NCBI RefSeq assembly: GCF_000367945.1
Contig: NZ_KB849179.1
Span: 186,001-250,000, forward strand
Source: Acinetobacter proteolyticus
GTDB taxonomy: Bacteria > Pseudomonadota > Gammaproteobacteria > Pseudomonadales > Moraxellaceae
Reading direction: 5' to 3'
DNA length: 64,000 bases
Of the stretch, positions 52,562 through 61,918 are shown in pieces. The position numbers were made by a program, and so were the translations under genes. The notes beneath the pieces were generated by a model, which worked only from the letters and a program-made list of their open reading frames with translations, made no database searches and had not been told where the DNA came from. The first letter of the stretch is position 1; each line of letters starts with the position of its first letter.

Positions 52562-53413
52562 TCAAAGCGAATCATTTAAGCCAATAAATTGTTTCTCGAT
52601 CGGGGTAAATACATGATCATGACGTGCAATCAGATAAAGGCCGATATCCCGATACTGTTCAGGTGTTTCGCGATAGTACTGAATGTTATATTTTTCAATC
52701 AAAGATTTGGCAATCATCGAGATGCCCATACCTAATTGGGTAAAGTGAATTAGAGCCTCATGATCATAAATATGGGTGAGTTCACCTTTTTTAAGCTTAT
52801 AGTCTGTGTAGATGCTGTCTAAGGTAGTGGCATAGCAGCATTGTTCAGAAGCCAGCAAGATATTTTGATGATTCAGACACTCTTCGAGACTGTCATGGTT
52901 GATCATGTTTTTACCAATAATCACCAGTTGATCATCCGCTTTTTGAATATATTGCAGATTTTTATGTTTAGGATGTCCTAGGGCATAAGCGATATCCAAA
53001 TTGCCCGCTAAAATCTCATTCTCGATGTAACCTGTTGGACCTGTTTTCATGGTGATGGAAAGATCAGGGTAGGCTTCATAGAGCTGACTAAAAGAGGGGT
53101 AGAAACGCATCCCGCCTAGACTGGTATTGGTGCCAAAGCGTAAAACGCTTTCTTGTTGATAGATTTTATTTTCAGTTTCTTCCCAAGTGAAAATCATCTT
53201 TTTATATTGGGCATATAAATTCATGCCCGATTCAGTCAGTTCAACACCTTTGGGCTTACGAATAAACAGTTGGCGCTTATAGTGATTTTCAATCTTTTTG
53301 ATTTTCGCAGTCATATTAGACTGTAAATAATTGAGCTTATTTGCCGCGGCAGTAATACTTTTTAGCTCGGCCACAGTCACAAATGATCGGATATCGCTAA
53401 TATCAATATTCAC
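52562..53413 (-). CDS. LysR-family transcriptional regulator
   Basis: 283 residues, a LysR-type regulator with the helix-turn-helix DIRSFVTVAELKSITAAANKLNYLQSNMTAKIKKIENHYKRQLFIRKPKGVELTESG and a shortish effector domain (SVLRFGTNTSLGGMRFYPSFSQL onward, KTGPTGYIENEI). It is divergent from an EamA-type exporter gene with 156 bp between them, which makes that gene the likely target. An 8-bp inverted repeat TTCAATTC/GAATTGAA lies in the gap. Effector unknown. Confidence 0.88.
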   Translation of the reverse strand: MNIDISDIRSFVTVAELKSITAAANKLNYLQSNMTAKIKKIENHYKRQLFIRKPKGVELTESGMNLYAQYKKMIFTWEETENKIYQQESVLRFGTNTSLGGMRFYPSFSQLYEAYPDLSITMKTGPTGYIENEILAGNLDIAYALGHPKHKNLQYIQKADDQLVIIGKNMINHDSLEECLNHQNILLASEQCCYATTLDSIYTDYKLKKGELTHIYDHEALIHFTQLGMGISMIAKSLIEKYNIQYYRETPEQYRDIGLYLIARHDHVFTPIEKQFIGLNDSL

Positions 53414-53429
53414 GGCAAGTCCTCAATAT

Positions 53430-53467
53430 TTCAATTCGAAAGGTGCTATCAAAAAGGATGAATTGAA
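53430..53467. promoter_or_regulatory. Inverted repeat in the LysR-EamA divergent region
   Basis: TTCAATTC (53430-53437) and GAATTGAA (53460-53467), 22 bp apart, close to the LysR start codon. Possible regulator-binding site; autoregulation is common in this family. Confidence 0.35.
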
Positions 53468-53569
53468 TTAGGCATCAAAAAAAATGATGTATCTATTAAA
53501 ACATAGCATTATTCATGATGTCATTTATTTTATACACTAAGCTTACTTTTTATCGGTTGAGTACAACAC

Positions 53570-54487
53570 GTGAATATTCGAGTCGTGAGTGCAATCGCGT
53601 TGCTGTGTCTGGTTTGGGGTTCGTTATGGGGCTTGGTCAAACACAGCCTACAAGTGTTTCCACCATTTTTATTTATCTCTACACGGTTGATTTTAGCTGC
53701 AGTGACATTAATGCTGGTACAACGGATTTTAAAAAAATCCATTTTGCCTGAGCAAGCTGAGTTGAAGCCCTTAATCATTTTAAGTGTATTGATCTGTTTT
53801 GGTTTTTATGCCACGCAGACCTTTGCCATGCAATTTGTGGGTTCAGGTTTATCAGCTGTATTGGTATTTACCATGCCGATTTTTATTGCTGTATTAGCGC
53901 ATTATTTTTTAAATGAAAGGTTGAATACCCAGAAAATCTTGGGGCTCGTTTTAGGAACCTTGGGACTCATCGCAATTTTATGGCCGCAATTACATCATGT
54001 GCATATGAATATGTCATTGCTGGGGCAGGTGTTACTCATTGGTTCAGGCTTTTTCTGGGCATTATCGACGGTTTACATCAAAAAGAATTTTGCCACCTAT
54101 GACAAAATCAAACTCACCATTTGGCAACTGTTACTCGGTGGAAGTTTAATGTTTGTGATGGCCTTATTGTTCGAACCAGTTGATACTCAGGTTTGGCTTA
54201 ATCCACTGAACGAATCTGCTTTATTTTATATTGCAGTGGTAGGCACTGGTTTTGCCTTTGTGCTTTGGAACTGGATTGTCAGTCAGGTTGATACTTTTGT
54301 CGCTTCGATTTCAATTATGTGTATCCCGATTCTGAGTCTATTTTTTGGTTCTTTAATCTGGCATGAGCCGCTGACCCTCAATATCTTGATTGGTGCTGCT
54401 TTTATCTGTGCGGGCATTGTGATGAGTTCGCTCAAAATGAAAGCACAGAAAAATCGTCTGGCTTATTCGAGTCATCAACAACATTAA
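53570..54487 (+). CDS. EamA (DMT)-family transporter
   Basis: 305 residues from a GTG start, ten membrane helices in two EamA repeats: VVSAIALLCLVWGSLWGLVKHSLQVFPPFLFISTRLILAA in the first and SLLGQVLLIGSGFFWALSTVYIKKNF in the second. GFYATQTFAMQFVGSGLSAVLVFTMPIFIAVLAHYFLNERL is the family's central block. Members export amino acids, metabolites or drugs; I cannot tell the substrate. Divergent from a LysR gene that probably controls it. A terminator follows. Confidence 0.9.
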   Translation: MNIRVVSAIALLCLVWGSLWGLVKHSLQVFPPFLFISTRLILAAVTLMLVQRILKKSILPEQAELKPLIILSVLICFGFYATQTFAMQFVGSGLSAVLVFTMPIFIAVLAHYFLNERLNTQKILGLVLGTLGLIAILWPQLHHVHMNMSLLGQVLLIGSGFFWALSTVYIKKNFATYDKIKLTIWQLLLGGSLMFVMALLFEPVDTQVWLNPLNESALFYIAVVGTGFAFVLWNWIVSQVDTFVASISIMCIPILSLFFGSLIWHEPLTLNILIGAAFICAGIVMSSLKMKAQKNRLAYSSHQQH

Positions 54488-54553
54488 ATTGAGTAGAATG
54501 AGAATAAACCGAAGCATTGATCAATCAGCTTGAGTTAGTTTTTTAGATTAAAT

Positions 54554-54590
54554 AAAGGCAGTCACTATGATTATTGTGGCTGCCTTTTTT
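54554..54590 (+). terminator. Terminator of the EamA gene
   Basis: AAAGGCAGTCAC / GTGGCTGCCTTTTTT stem (one wobble) with a 10-nt loop. Confidence 0.85.
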
Positions 54591-54770
54591 ATGTCGAGGT
54601 GCTTCTGCCATAAATAGTATTTAGAGTTGCAGCAGCAGAATCTTAAGTATGTTTAAGCCAAATTGACACTTTCAACAGCTAAATTTTTAGATAGAGTCAT
54701 CCCAAATCAACAAAAAAGTATTAAAGTACTATGCAACAAGTTGCAAAGCCAAAATTAGAGAAGGAATACC

Positions 54771-56801
54771 ATGACTAGCTATGCAAATATCTTAAAGCCA
54801 TTACATTTGGGTTTTACCACCATTAAAAACCGTGTGGTAATGGGTTCGATGCACTCAGGTTTAGAAGATCGTTTCTTTAATTATCCAAAACTCGCTGCTT
54901 ATTTTGGTGAGCGCGCAAAGGGCGGTGTAGGCTTAATCATCACAGGTGGTATTTCTCCCAACCGTCAGGGCTGGTTACTCCCTGCGGGCGGAACCATGAA
55001 TAGTTTGGCCGATATTCCTCATCATCGTTTAGTCACCCATGCGGTACATAAGCATGGCGCGAAGATTTTGATGCAAATTCTGCATTCGGGTCGTTATGGT
55101 TATCATCCGTTTTCGGTATCTTCTTCTCCGATTCAAGCACCGATTAACCCATTTAAACCACGTCAAATGTCTGATTCTCAGATATTGGCAACCATTGAAG
55201 ATTATGCGCGTTGTGCGAGCTTAGCGAAAAAAGCAGGCTATGATGGTGTCGAAATTATGGGTTCAGAAGGTTATTTAATTAACCAGTTCCTCAGCAGTCA
55301 TGTGAATAAGCGTACTGACCGTTGGGGCGGTGACATTGAAAATCGTATGCGCTTCCCAGTGGAGATCGTCAAAGCGATCCGTGCCAAAGTCGGTGAAAAA
55401 TTTATTATTGCTTTCCGTCTGTCTTTGCTGGATTTAGTGCATGATGGCAACACCATGCAAGAAGTGATTGTGGTTGCCAAAGCATTAGAAAAAGCAGGGA
55501 TTACGCTGTTAAATACAGGGATCGGTTGGCACGAAGCCCGTGTTCCTACGATTGTAACCTCTGTGCCGCGTGCCGCGTTTGTCGATTATACCGCTGCGGT
55601 AAAACAGCACGTTTCTGTTCCCGTGATTGCATCGAATCGTATTAATATGCCTGATGTTGCTGAAGAGATTATTGCTTCTGGCAAGGCGGATATGGTGCAA
55701 ATGGCGCGTCCATTCTTGGCTGATGCTTATTGGGTGAATAAGACTGCAACCAATCGTGTGGATGAAATTAATACCTGTATCGCGTGTAACCAAGCGTGTT
55801 TAGATCACGCATTTAAGAATGAACGTGTCAGCTGTTTAGTCAATCCGCAAGCATGCCATGAAACAGAATTGGTTTATATCAAAACCAAAAAACCAAAACG
55901 TATTGCGGTTGTCGGTGGCGGGGTGGCAGGTATGTCTTCTGCTACGGTTGCTGCAAGTCGAGGTCACGCCGTAACTTTATTTGAAGCAAATAACGATGTT
56001 GGTGGTCAGTTTAACTTGGCAAAAGTGGTACCTGGTAAAGAAGAATTCCATGAGACCATTCGTTATTTTAAAGTACAACTCAAACAAACTGGGGTAGATG
56101 TCCGTTTAAATACTCGTGTAAGTCGTGAGCAGCTAGAACGTGAAGGTTTTGATGAAGTAATTGTGGCAACAGGTGTTGTACCACGCGCATTAAAAATTCA
56201 AGGCAGTACCGCACCTCAAGTGTTGTCATATGCTGAAGTATTACGTGGCGCAGAAGTGGGCCATAAGGTCGCCGTGATTGGTGCAGGTGGGATTGGCTTT
56301 GACGTATCCGAGTTCTTATTAAAACCACCACACCAACCTCAGCCGCAACCCTTAGCAGAATGGCAACGTGAGTGGGGTGTAGACCCAGATCCTAACTATA
56401 TCTCTGAAGGTGGAATGCAACGCCCAGAAGTTGAAATTCCAGTGCGTCAGATTTATTTATTGCAGCGCAAAACCACACCGCTTGGAATTGGTTTGGGTAA
56501 AACCTCTGGTTGGGTGCATCGTGCACAGTTAAAAAAGCATGCGGTACGTATGTTGCGTGGTGTGCAGTATAAAGCAGTGACCGATGAAGGTTTGTGGGTA
56601 GAACACAATGGTCATGATCAATTGTTGCGTGTGGATACCATCGTGGTCTGTGCAGGACAAGAATCCGTGAAAGATTTGATGCCAAAAGATGGTGAAAATA
56701 CTTCGGCGAACTATCATATTATTGGTGGTGCGAAGCTCGCAGCAGAGCTAGATGCCAAGCGTGCGATCCGAGATGGTGCTGAATTAGCCGCAAAACTCTA
56801 A
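54771..56801 (+). CDS. fadH: NADPH-dependent 2,4-dienoyl-CoA reductase
   Basis: 676 residues of the old-yellow-enzyme/FAD-dependent two-domain type. It reduces 2,4-dienoyl-CoA in the beta-oxidation of unsaturated fatty acids with NADPH, using FMN, a [4Fe-4S] cluster and FAD. The N-terminal TIM barrel shows IKNRVVMGSMHSGLED, GYDGVEIMGSEGYLINQFLSSHVNKRTDRWGG and KADMVQMARPFLAD. The cluster cysteines are CIACNQACLDHAFKNERVSCLVNP. The FAD-binding motif VAVVGGGVAGMSSATVAASRG-type (RIAVVGGGVAGM) and the NADPH motif VIGAGGIGFDVSEFL follow. AGAGAAGGAATACC precedes the ATG. It is a single gene. Confidence 0.95.
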   Translation: MTSYANILKPLHLGFTTIKNRVVMGSMHSGLEDRFFNYPKLAAYFGERAKGGVGLIITGGISPNRQGWLLPAGGTMNSLADIPHHRLVTHAVHKHGAKILMQILHSGRYGYHPFSVSSSPIQAPINPFKPRQMSDSQILATIEDYARCASLAKKAGYDGVEIMGSEGYLINQFLSSHVNKRTDRWGGDIENRMRFPVEIVKAIRAKVGEKFIIAFRLSLLDLVHDGNTMQEVIVVAKALEKAGITLLNTGIGWHEARVPTIVTSVPRAAFVDYTAAVKQHVSVPVIASNRINMPDVAEEIIASGKADMVQMARPFLADAYWVNKTATNRVDEINTCIACNQACLDHAFKNERVSCLVNPQACHETELVYIKTKKPKRIAVVGGGVAGMSSATVAASRGHAVTLFEANNDVGGQFNLAKVVPGKEEFHETIRYFKVQLKQTGVDVRLNTRVSREQLEREGFDEVIVATGVVPRALKIQGSTAPQVLSYAEVLRGAEVGHKVAVIGAGGIGFDVSEFLLKPPHQPQPQPLAEWQREWGVDPDPNYISEGGMQRPEVEIPVRQIYLLQRKTTPLGIGLGKTSGWVHRAQLKKHAVRMLRGVQYKAVTDEGLWVEHNGHDQLLRVDTIVVCAGQESVKDLMPKDGENTSANYHIIGGAKLAAELDAKRAIRDGAELAAKL

Positions 56802-56886
56802 AATTGATGAAACAATATGCATTTGAATACATTGCAGTTAAATTTCTCTTGTATAAAGAGGGCAAGCTTTGTATTCTTACGCACAT

Positions 56887-56976
56887 GGAAGCGTGGCAGA
56901 GCGGTTTAATGCACCGGTCTTGAAAACCGACGAGGGTGTGAGTCCTCCGTGAGTTCGAATCTCACCGCTTCCGCCA
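56887..56976 (+). tRNA. tRNA-Ser (anticodon TGA)
   Basis: 90 nt with encoded CCA. Acceptor GGAAGCG / CGCTTCC, discriminator G, a long variable arm (ACGAGGGTGTGAGTCCTCCGT region) typical of class II serine tRNA, and anticodon loop CTTGAAA giving TGA. T arm GTTCGAATC. Confidence 0.96.
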
Positions 56977-56981
56977 AATTC

Positions 56982-57012
56982 AAAAAGCCCTTGTATCTAC
57001 AAGGGCTTTTTT
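56982..57012 (+). terminator. Terminator of tRNA-Ser
   Basis: AAAAAGCCCTTGTA-type stem: AGCCCTTGT pairs with ACAAGGGCT, followed by TTTTTT. Its sequence resembles the terminator after kup (59512-59538). Confidence 0.9.
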
Positions 57013-57402
57013 CTTATTTATGCTTTTTTTCCACATAAAAATCACATCAATTGGTAATACCAATAGTGACGATACTTCTCACTCTACGTGAAATCGAATA
57101 AGTTCGACTATTAAAAAAGCAAGCGTCTAGAATATTGACTTGAGCAATATCGAGCCGAACTAACCCAAGCTTATCTTTATTTCTTAAAGCTAGAATTCCG
57201 ATTGTAGTTTTAGGAGAGCTTGGACATGTTGTGCTTAGATGACATAGCTTAAAAATTTACGCAAATTTTACGCGGCCATTTTTTTAAGTTTATTAAAATA
57301 CACTTTGCAATCGTTCTTATGGATAGGTTAATGAGTTTCTTTAATACATCTGATCAAAACAATCATTTTCATAACCTGCTTCTTAATAAAAAAGAGGTAC
57401 TC
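57013..57402. other. Non-coding stretch between tRNA-Ser and a small ORF
   Basis: About 390 bp. It holds a small palindrome (ATTGGTAATACCAAT, about 57050-57064), another inverted pair AATATTG/CAATAT (about 57132-57150), and no ORF that I trust. The promoter of kup and the small ORF should lie in its right part. Confidence 0.35.
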
Positions 57403-57540
57403 ATGGGTTATCCCGTAGACGTGCTGGTCGAAAAATATGCCGGTGCATCGGAAGAAATACAGCAGATTATTGTTCAGATTCTTAAAGAGAGAGGGTATTC
57501 TTCGCGAGAAATAGAGCATATGCTTAAAGAAAATAAATGA
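57403..57540 (+). CDS. Small 45-residue ORF upstream of kup
   Basis: 45 residues from the ATG at 57403 (MGYPVDVLVEKYAGASEEIQ...), preceded by AAAGAGGTACTC, a good ribosome-binding site. The frame is open further upstream to 57319, so a 73-residue form is possible but its start has no such site. The product is amphipathic and helical (EEIQQIIVQILKERGYSSREIEHMLKENK), with no signal peptide or membrane segment. It ends 38 bp before kup on the same strand and may be co-transcribed. I do not recognise a family. Confidence 0.5.
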   Translation: MGYPVDVLVEKYAGASEEIQQIIVQILKERGYSSREIEHMLKENK

Positions 57541-57578
57541 CCAAAGTTTTGCCCTATAACAGTTAAAGAAAGCTCATT

Positions 57579-59456
57579 ATGCAAAATACTACAAAAAAAG
57601 CAGCATTGCCTGCCACAGCGTTGGCAGCGCTCGGGGTGGTCTTTGGAGATATTGGAACAAGTCCGCTATATGCGTTAAAGGAATCCTTCCATGCGGCTCA
57701 TGGTTTGGGGATTCAACCTGAAAATGTATTAGGTATTTTGTCTATTATCTTCTGGTGCTTAATGCTGATCATCAGTATTAAATACATCGCGATCGTCATG
57801 CGTGCAGACAATAATGGTGAAGGTGGGATCATGGCTTTATTGGCCTTGAACTTACGTAAAGCGAAATTATCAGAAACAAAAAAGATCTATCTCATTGCAA
57901 TTGGTTTTATTGGGGCATCTTTATTCTTTGGAGATGGGATTATTACCCCAGCCATATCCGTTCTTTCTGCTGTTGAAGGCTTATCCATTGCCACCAATGT
58001 GCTTGACCCTTTCATTGTGCCAATTGCGATTGTGATTGTGACCACGCTGTTTTTGATGCAGAAACATGGCACCGCCTTTGTGGGTAAGTTCTTTGGACCC
58101 ATAACTTTGGTTTGGTTTTTGTCACTTGGCATTTTAGGTATTGCCAGTGTGATACAGACACCTGTAGTACTGGGGATGGTGAGTCCACATTGGGCAATAC
58201 AGTTTATCTTTACCCATCCAGTCCAGTCCTTCTTTATCATGGGAGCCGTGGTGTTAACGGTCACTGGAGGTGAAGCATTGTATGCAGATATGGGACATTT
58301 TGGCCCACGTCCAATTCGTTTTGGATGGTTCAGCGTCGTGTTACCTTGCTTGGTTTTAAACTATGCCGGTCAAGGTGCATTATTACTGCGTAATCCAGCC
58401 GCAATTGAAAACCCATTCTATTTATTGGTGCCTAGTTGGGCGCTATACCCAATGATTATCTTGGCGACTATGGCGGCAGTGATTGCTTCACAAGCGGTTA
58501 TTTCTGGGGTGTTTTCCTTGGCACGCCAAGCAATTCAATTGGGTTATTTACCAAGATTAGGGATTAAACATACTTCTGATTCAGAAGAAGGGCAGATTTA
58601 TGTGCCTTTTCTAAACTGGCTATTACTGATTGCAATTTTAATTCTAATTTTAATCTTCCAGACCAGTTCAAACCTTGCCAGTGCGTATGGTCTAGCGGTT
58701 ACATTAACCATGCTCTGCGATACGATTTTGGTTGCAGTCTTTATTTATTATGCTTGGAAATGGAGCTTACCGAAGGTATTTTTACTTATTATTCCATTTT
58801 TCATTCTAGAGTCAGTTTTGGTTGCCGCTGCATCTTTAAAAATATTCTCAGGTGGTTGGGTGCCATTATTAATTGGTGCTGTCGCAATGATCATCCTAAT
58901 GACTTGGAAGCGAGGTCGAGAGCTCACTTTTGCCAAGCTTGAACATGACACATTGTCACTCGATTTATTCATAAGAAGTATTGGCGATAATGTACATCGT
59001 GTGCCAGGAGATGCGGTATTCCTGACCGGTACGCCGAATGTGGTTCCACATGCCATGTTGCATAATATTAAGCACAATAAAGTGTTACATGAACGCAATA
59101 TTCTGGCGACTGTCGTAATTGAAGATGTCCCTTATGTTCGGCAAGAAGAACGCATTCATGTTGAAACTTTAGATAATCATTTCTATCGGATTAAAATTTT
59201 CTATGGATTTAAAGACGAGCCGAATGTACCACGCGCATTGGCTCAAGCCTATGAGCAGCTAGAGTTTGAATATGATTTGATGCAGATTAGCTTCTTTATC
59301 TCACGTGAACGTATTATGCATAGTGTCGGGGATGGCATGGCCCCTTGGCGGGAGCATTTATTTATTTCAATGCAACGTAATACCAGTCCAGTCAGTGATT
59401 TTTATCAAATCCCGACCAACCGCGTGGTGGAGCTGGGTAGTCAGATCGAAATTTAA
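57579..59456 (+). CDS. kup: Kup-family potassium uptake protein
   Basis: 625 residues, 12 membrane helices then a cytoplasmic C-terminal domain, a standard Kup K+:H+ symporter. Start region [28 protein letters not shown], then [71 protein letters not shown] and [19 protein letters not shown] are all typical. It takes up K+ under low pH or osmotic stress. A small ORF lies 38 bp upstream and a hairpin terminator follows 55 bp after the stop. Confidence 0.96.
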   Translation: MQNTTKKAALPATALAALGVVFGDIGTSPLYALKESFHAAHGLGIQPENVLGILSIIFWCLMLIISIKYIAIVMRADNNGEGGIMALLALNLRKAKLSETKKIYLIAIGFIGASLFFGDGIITPAISVLSAVEGLSIATNVLDPFIVPIAIVIVTTLFLMQKHGTAFVGKFFGPITLVWFLSLGILGIASVIQTPVVLGMVSPHWAIQFIFTHPVQSFFIMGAVVLTVTGGEALYADMGHFGPRPIRFGWFSVVLPCLVLNYAGQGALLLRNPAAIENPFYLLVPSWALYPMIILATMAAVIASQAVISGVFSLARQAIQLGYLPRLGIKHTSDSEEGQIYVPFLNWLLLIAILILILIFQTSSNLASAYGLAVTLTMLCDTILVAVFIYYAWKWSLPKVFLLIIPFFILESVLVAAASLKIFSGGWVPLLIGAVAMIILMTWKRGRELTFAKLEHDTLSLDLFIRSIGDNVHRVPGDAVFLTGTPNVVPHAMLHNIKHNKVLHERNILATVVIEDVPYVRQEERIHVETLDNHFYRIKIFYGFKDEPNVPRALAQAYEQLEFEYDLMQISFFISRERIMHSVGDGMAPWREHLFISMQRNTSPVSDFYQIPTNRVVELGSQIEI

Positions 59457-59511
59457 AAAAATGTGTACTAAGCTTCAAATTTAACTATGATTGCTTTAGC
59501 AAAATTCAGAC

Positions 59512-59538
59512 AGCTCTTGTGAATACAAGGGCTTTATC
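59512..59538 (+). terminator. Probable terminator of kup
   Basis: AGCTCTTGT pairs with ACAAGGGCT (one G-U), 4-nt loop, weak T-rich tail. Confidence 0.6.
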
Positions 59539-59539
59539 T

Positions 59540-59730
59540 TGCTTGAGCTTTCCAATGATTATGGGGTCCTACACGGCCCTGACTGAATAGCATGATATTC
59601 AAGATTAGAAAGTCCAAGAATGATGCTTTCATTTCAGTTTCATTTAAGCAAGCCTTTCTACTCTAAAAGAATAGTAAAGCCGTACAAGCATCGCTACACC
59701 TTTTGCCACATCCTCAGATGTGGTTTTTTT
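59540..59730 (+). ncRNA. Possible second small RNA or leader ending in an orphan terminator
   Basis: A perfect terminator (CCACATC-CTCA-GATGTGG and seven T, 59706-59730) has no coding gene before it; kup already has its own terminator 170 bp earlier. The segment between contains GAAAG...CTTTC (about 59604-59630) and CTTTCTACT...AGTAAAG (about 59656-59682) inverted pairs. I could not find a good promoter, so it may only be a secondary terminator for kup. Confidence 0.3.
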
Positions 59731-60010
59731 ATGCCAGTTTTTTGCTGTTCTGACTTTTTTATACAGTTTTCCATACATTAAATAATCATTATGAATTTAA
59801 TAGGATATAACTTTTTATTCACTCTTATATTTAATTTAGTGCTTAATTTTTAAAATTATGACGCCTAAATTACATTTTTGTCATATTAAAAAAATAGATT
59901 AAATTTGATATATACTTTTTAAAGTAAAGTTGTTTATTTTTTTCGGGTTTTGTTTTTAATTTTTATTTATTTCTAAAAAAGCTGGGGTGTCTGGTTTTCG
60001 GGATTTTAAA

Positions 60011-61672
60011 ATGCTTTGGCTTAAAAATATATTTGGAAGAGATATTTCATTATTATGGTTTAATTTTATATTGGCAATCTGGCTGGGTCTATTTTTGAAC
60101 TTTTCATTCTTTATGAAAATTCAAGATCTAACCCCTTATTCAGGTATCCAAAGTTTTCTATTTTTGATTGCTTCTATATTGGTCGTGATCTTTACATATA
60201 ATTTTATATTTCAGATTTTTAACTGGCGTTGGACTGCAAAACCTATTGCGATTTTTCTGATCTTAATTGGCGGATTTGCATCCTATACCGTAACTTCACT
60301 TGGTGTATGGATTACTTCTGATCAAATCCAGAATATGATGCAAACCAACTTTACAGAAGCACGAGATCTTTGGTCTTGGTATCTTTTGGCTTGGGTCTTG
60401 GGACTGATCATTCTGCCTATTTTTGTTGTTGCTAGGGTTAAAATTAGACATGAAGCTAAACCCTTTATGTTTCAATTTACTCAAAAAATTATAACTGCTG
60501 TTGTTTCTTTATCTATTGTCATCGTTATGCTGTTTATTTTCTATGTCGATTTTGCAGCTATTTTCCGTGAAAATCGCAGTTTAAAAGGAATGATTTCGCC
60601 ACAAAATATGATTAGCTCTTTTGTTTCATATTACAAAAAGAAGGCGCCAAAAAAGAATCAACCCTTCATCAGTTATGGTCAAGATGCCAAGCTTTTTCAA
60701 CGGGAAAATGCATTACCCAAGTTAATGGTACTTGTGGTGGGTGAAACAGCCAGAGCTGAAAATTTCTCTTTAAATGGATATAACAAACTCACCAATCCTG
60801 AAATGGCTCAACAAGACATCTTGAATTTTTCTAAAGTGAGTTCGTGTGGCACGGCAACGGCTGTTTCTGTTCCGTGTATGTTTTCAGGGATGCCTCGTAA
60901 ATCCTATGATGAGCGCTTAGCCATTCGTAGAGAGGGCTTACTCGATATTGCGCAACGTGCTGGTTATCAGGTCACTTGGATTGAAAATAATTCAGGCTGT
61001 AAAGGGGTTTGTGACCGGGTTGAGATGTATAAGATTGCAGAACCGATTCAGAAAAAATGGTGTAAGAGCGGAGAATGTTATGACGAAGTCTTAGTTGATA
61101 GTCTGAAATCCTATCTACAATCTATTCCTCAAGGCGATACTCAACCTCGTTTGCTTGTATTGCATCAATTAGGCAGTCATGGCCCAGCATATTACAAGCG
61201 CGTCCCACCCCAATTTAAAGTTTTTAGGCCTACATGTGATACCAATGCCATTCAGGGGTGTAGTCGTGAAGCTTTGCAAAATACCTATGACAATACATTG
61301 TTATATACTGATTATATTTTGAGCCAATTGGTTGAAACCTTAAAACAGAATACACAGCATGAAACAGGCTTATGGTATTTGTCTGATCATGGAGAATCCA
61401 CAGGTGAAAGTGGTATGTATTTACACGGAGCCCCTTATATGATCGCACCACAACAGCAAACACATATTCCGATGATCATGTGGTTTTCAGCACTTTGGAA
61501 ACAGTCTAATCCAGAGCAGATAAAATGTTTGTCGAATCAAAAAAATGAAGTATTGAGTCAGGATAATTTATTTCCAACCATGTTAAGTTTATTGGATATA
61601 AAAACGAAAGTTATCGATGCTGAAACGGATATGCTAGCAACTTGTTCACCTATAGCGCGTAAAGTTAATTAA
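60011..61672 (+). CDS. eptA: EptA/MCR-family phosphoethanolamine transferase
   Basis: Transfers phosphoethanolamine from phosphatidylethanolamine to lipid A (or another envelope sugar) at the periplasmic face. 553 residues from the ATG at 60011 (a GTG at 59987 is the alternative), with five N-terminal membrane helices and a sulfatase-like domain. By alignment with MCR-1 in memory: metal-binding E245 in VVGETARAE, the nucleophile T283 within SSCGTATAVSVPCMF (Cys279-Cys289 bracket it), HQLGSHGPAYYKR and LSDHGES. Several Cys pairs are typical. No pmrA/pmrB genes accompany it, so it is an orphan copy. Lipid A is the expected target, but not shown. A dsbA gene follows. Confidence 0.9.
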   Translation: MLWLKNIFGRDISLLWFNFILAIWLGLFLNFSFFMKIQDLTPYSGIQSFLFLIASILVVIFTYNFIFQIFNWRWTAKPIAIFLILIGGFASYTVTSLGVWITSDQIQNMMQTNFTEARDLWSWYLLAWVLGLIILPIFVVARVKIRHEAKPFMFQFTQKIITAVVSLSIVIVMLFIFYVDFAAIFRENRSLKGMISPQNMISSFVSYYKKKAPKKNQPFISYGQDAKLFQRENALPKLMVLVVGETARAENFSLNGYNKLTNPEMAQQDILNFSKVSSCGTATAVSVPCMFSGMPRKSYDERLAIRREGLLDIAQRAGYQVTWIENNSGCKGVCDRVEMYKIAEPIQKKWCKSGECYDEVLVDSLKSYLQSIPQGDTQPRLLVLHQLGSHGPAYYKRVPPQFKVFRPTCDTNAIQGCSREALQNTYDNTLLYTDYILSQLVETLKQNTQHETGLWYLSDHGESTGESGMYLHGAPYMIAPQQQTHIPMIMWFSALWKQSNPEQIKCLSNQKNEVLSQDNLFPTMLSLLDIKTKVIDAETDMLATCSPIARKVN

Positions 61673-61782
61673 ACAGACGGATTTGTTTATTTTTGTGATG
61701 TGGTATTTATTTTAATCCTGAGTGTGTGGTAAAAATAACAACTTCACGATATACATTCCTCCAGTGAAATATTTATATCGTC

Positions 61783-61818
61783 ATCCCATTCACTTTGCGA
61801 AGTGTTTGGGATTTTTTT
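61783..61818 (+). terminator. Terminator of the eptA-like gene
   Basis: ATCCCATTCACTT pairs with AAGTGTTTGGGAT around a TGCG loop (two internal T-T mismatches), then seven T. Confidence 0.8.
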
Positions 61819-61918
61819 AAATGAGTAATCGTTAAATTGGGGTTGATGGCTGATTAATATATTTATTTTGATGCATATATTAACTCGATTGGAAATGACT
61901 GTAAGAGCTATAAATTTA

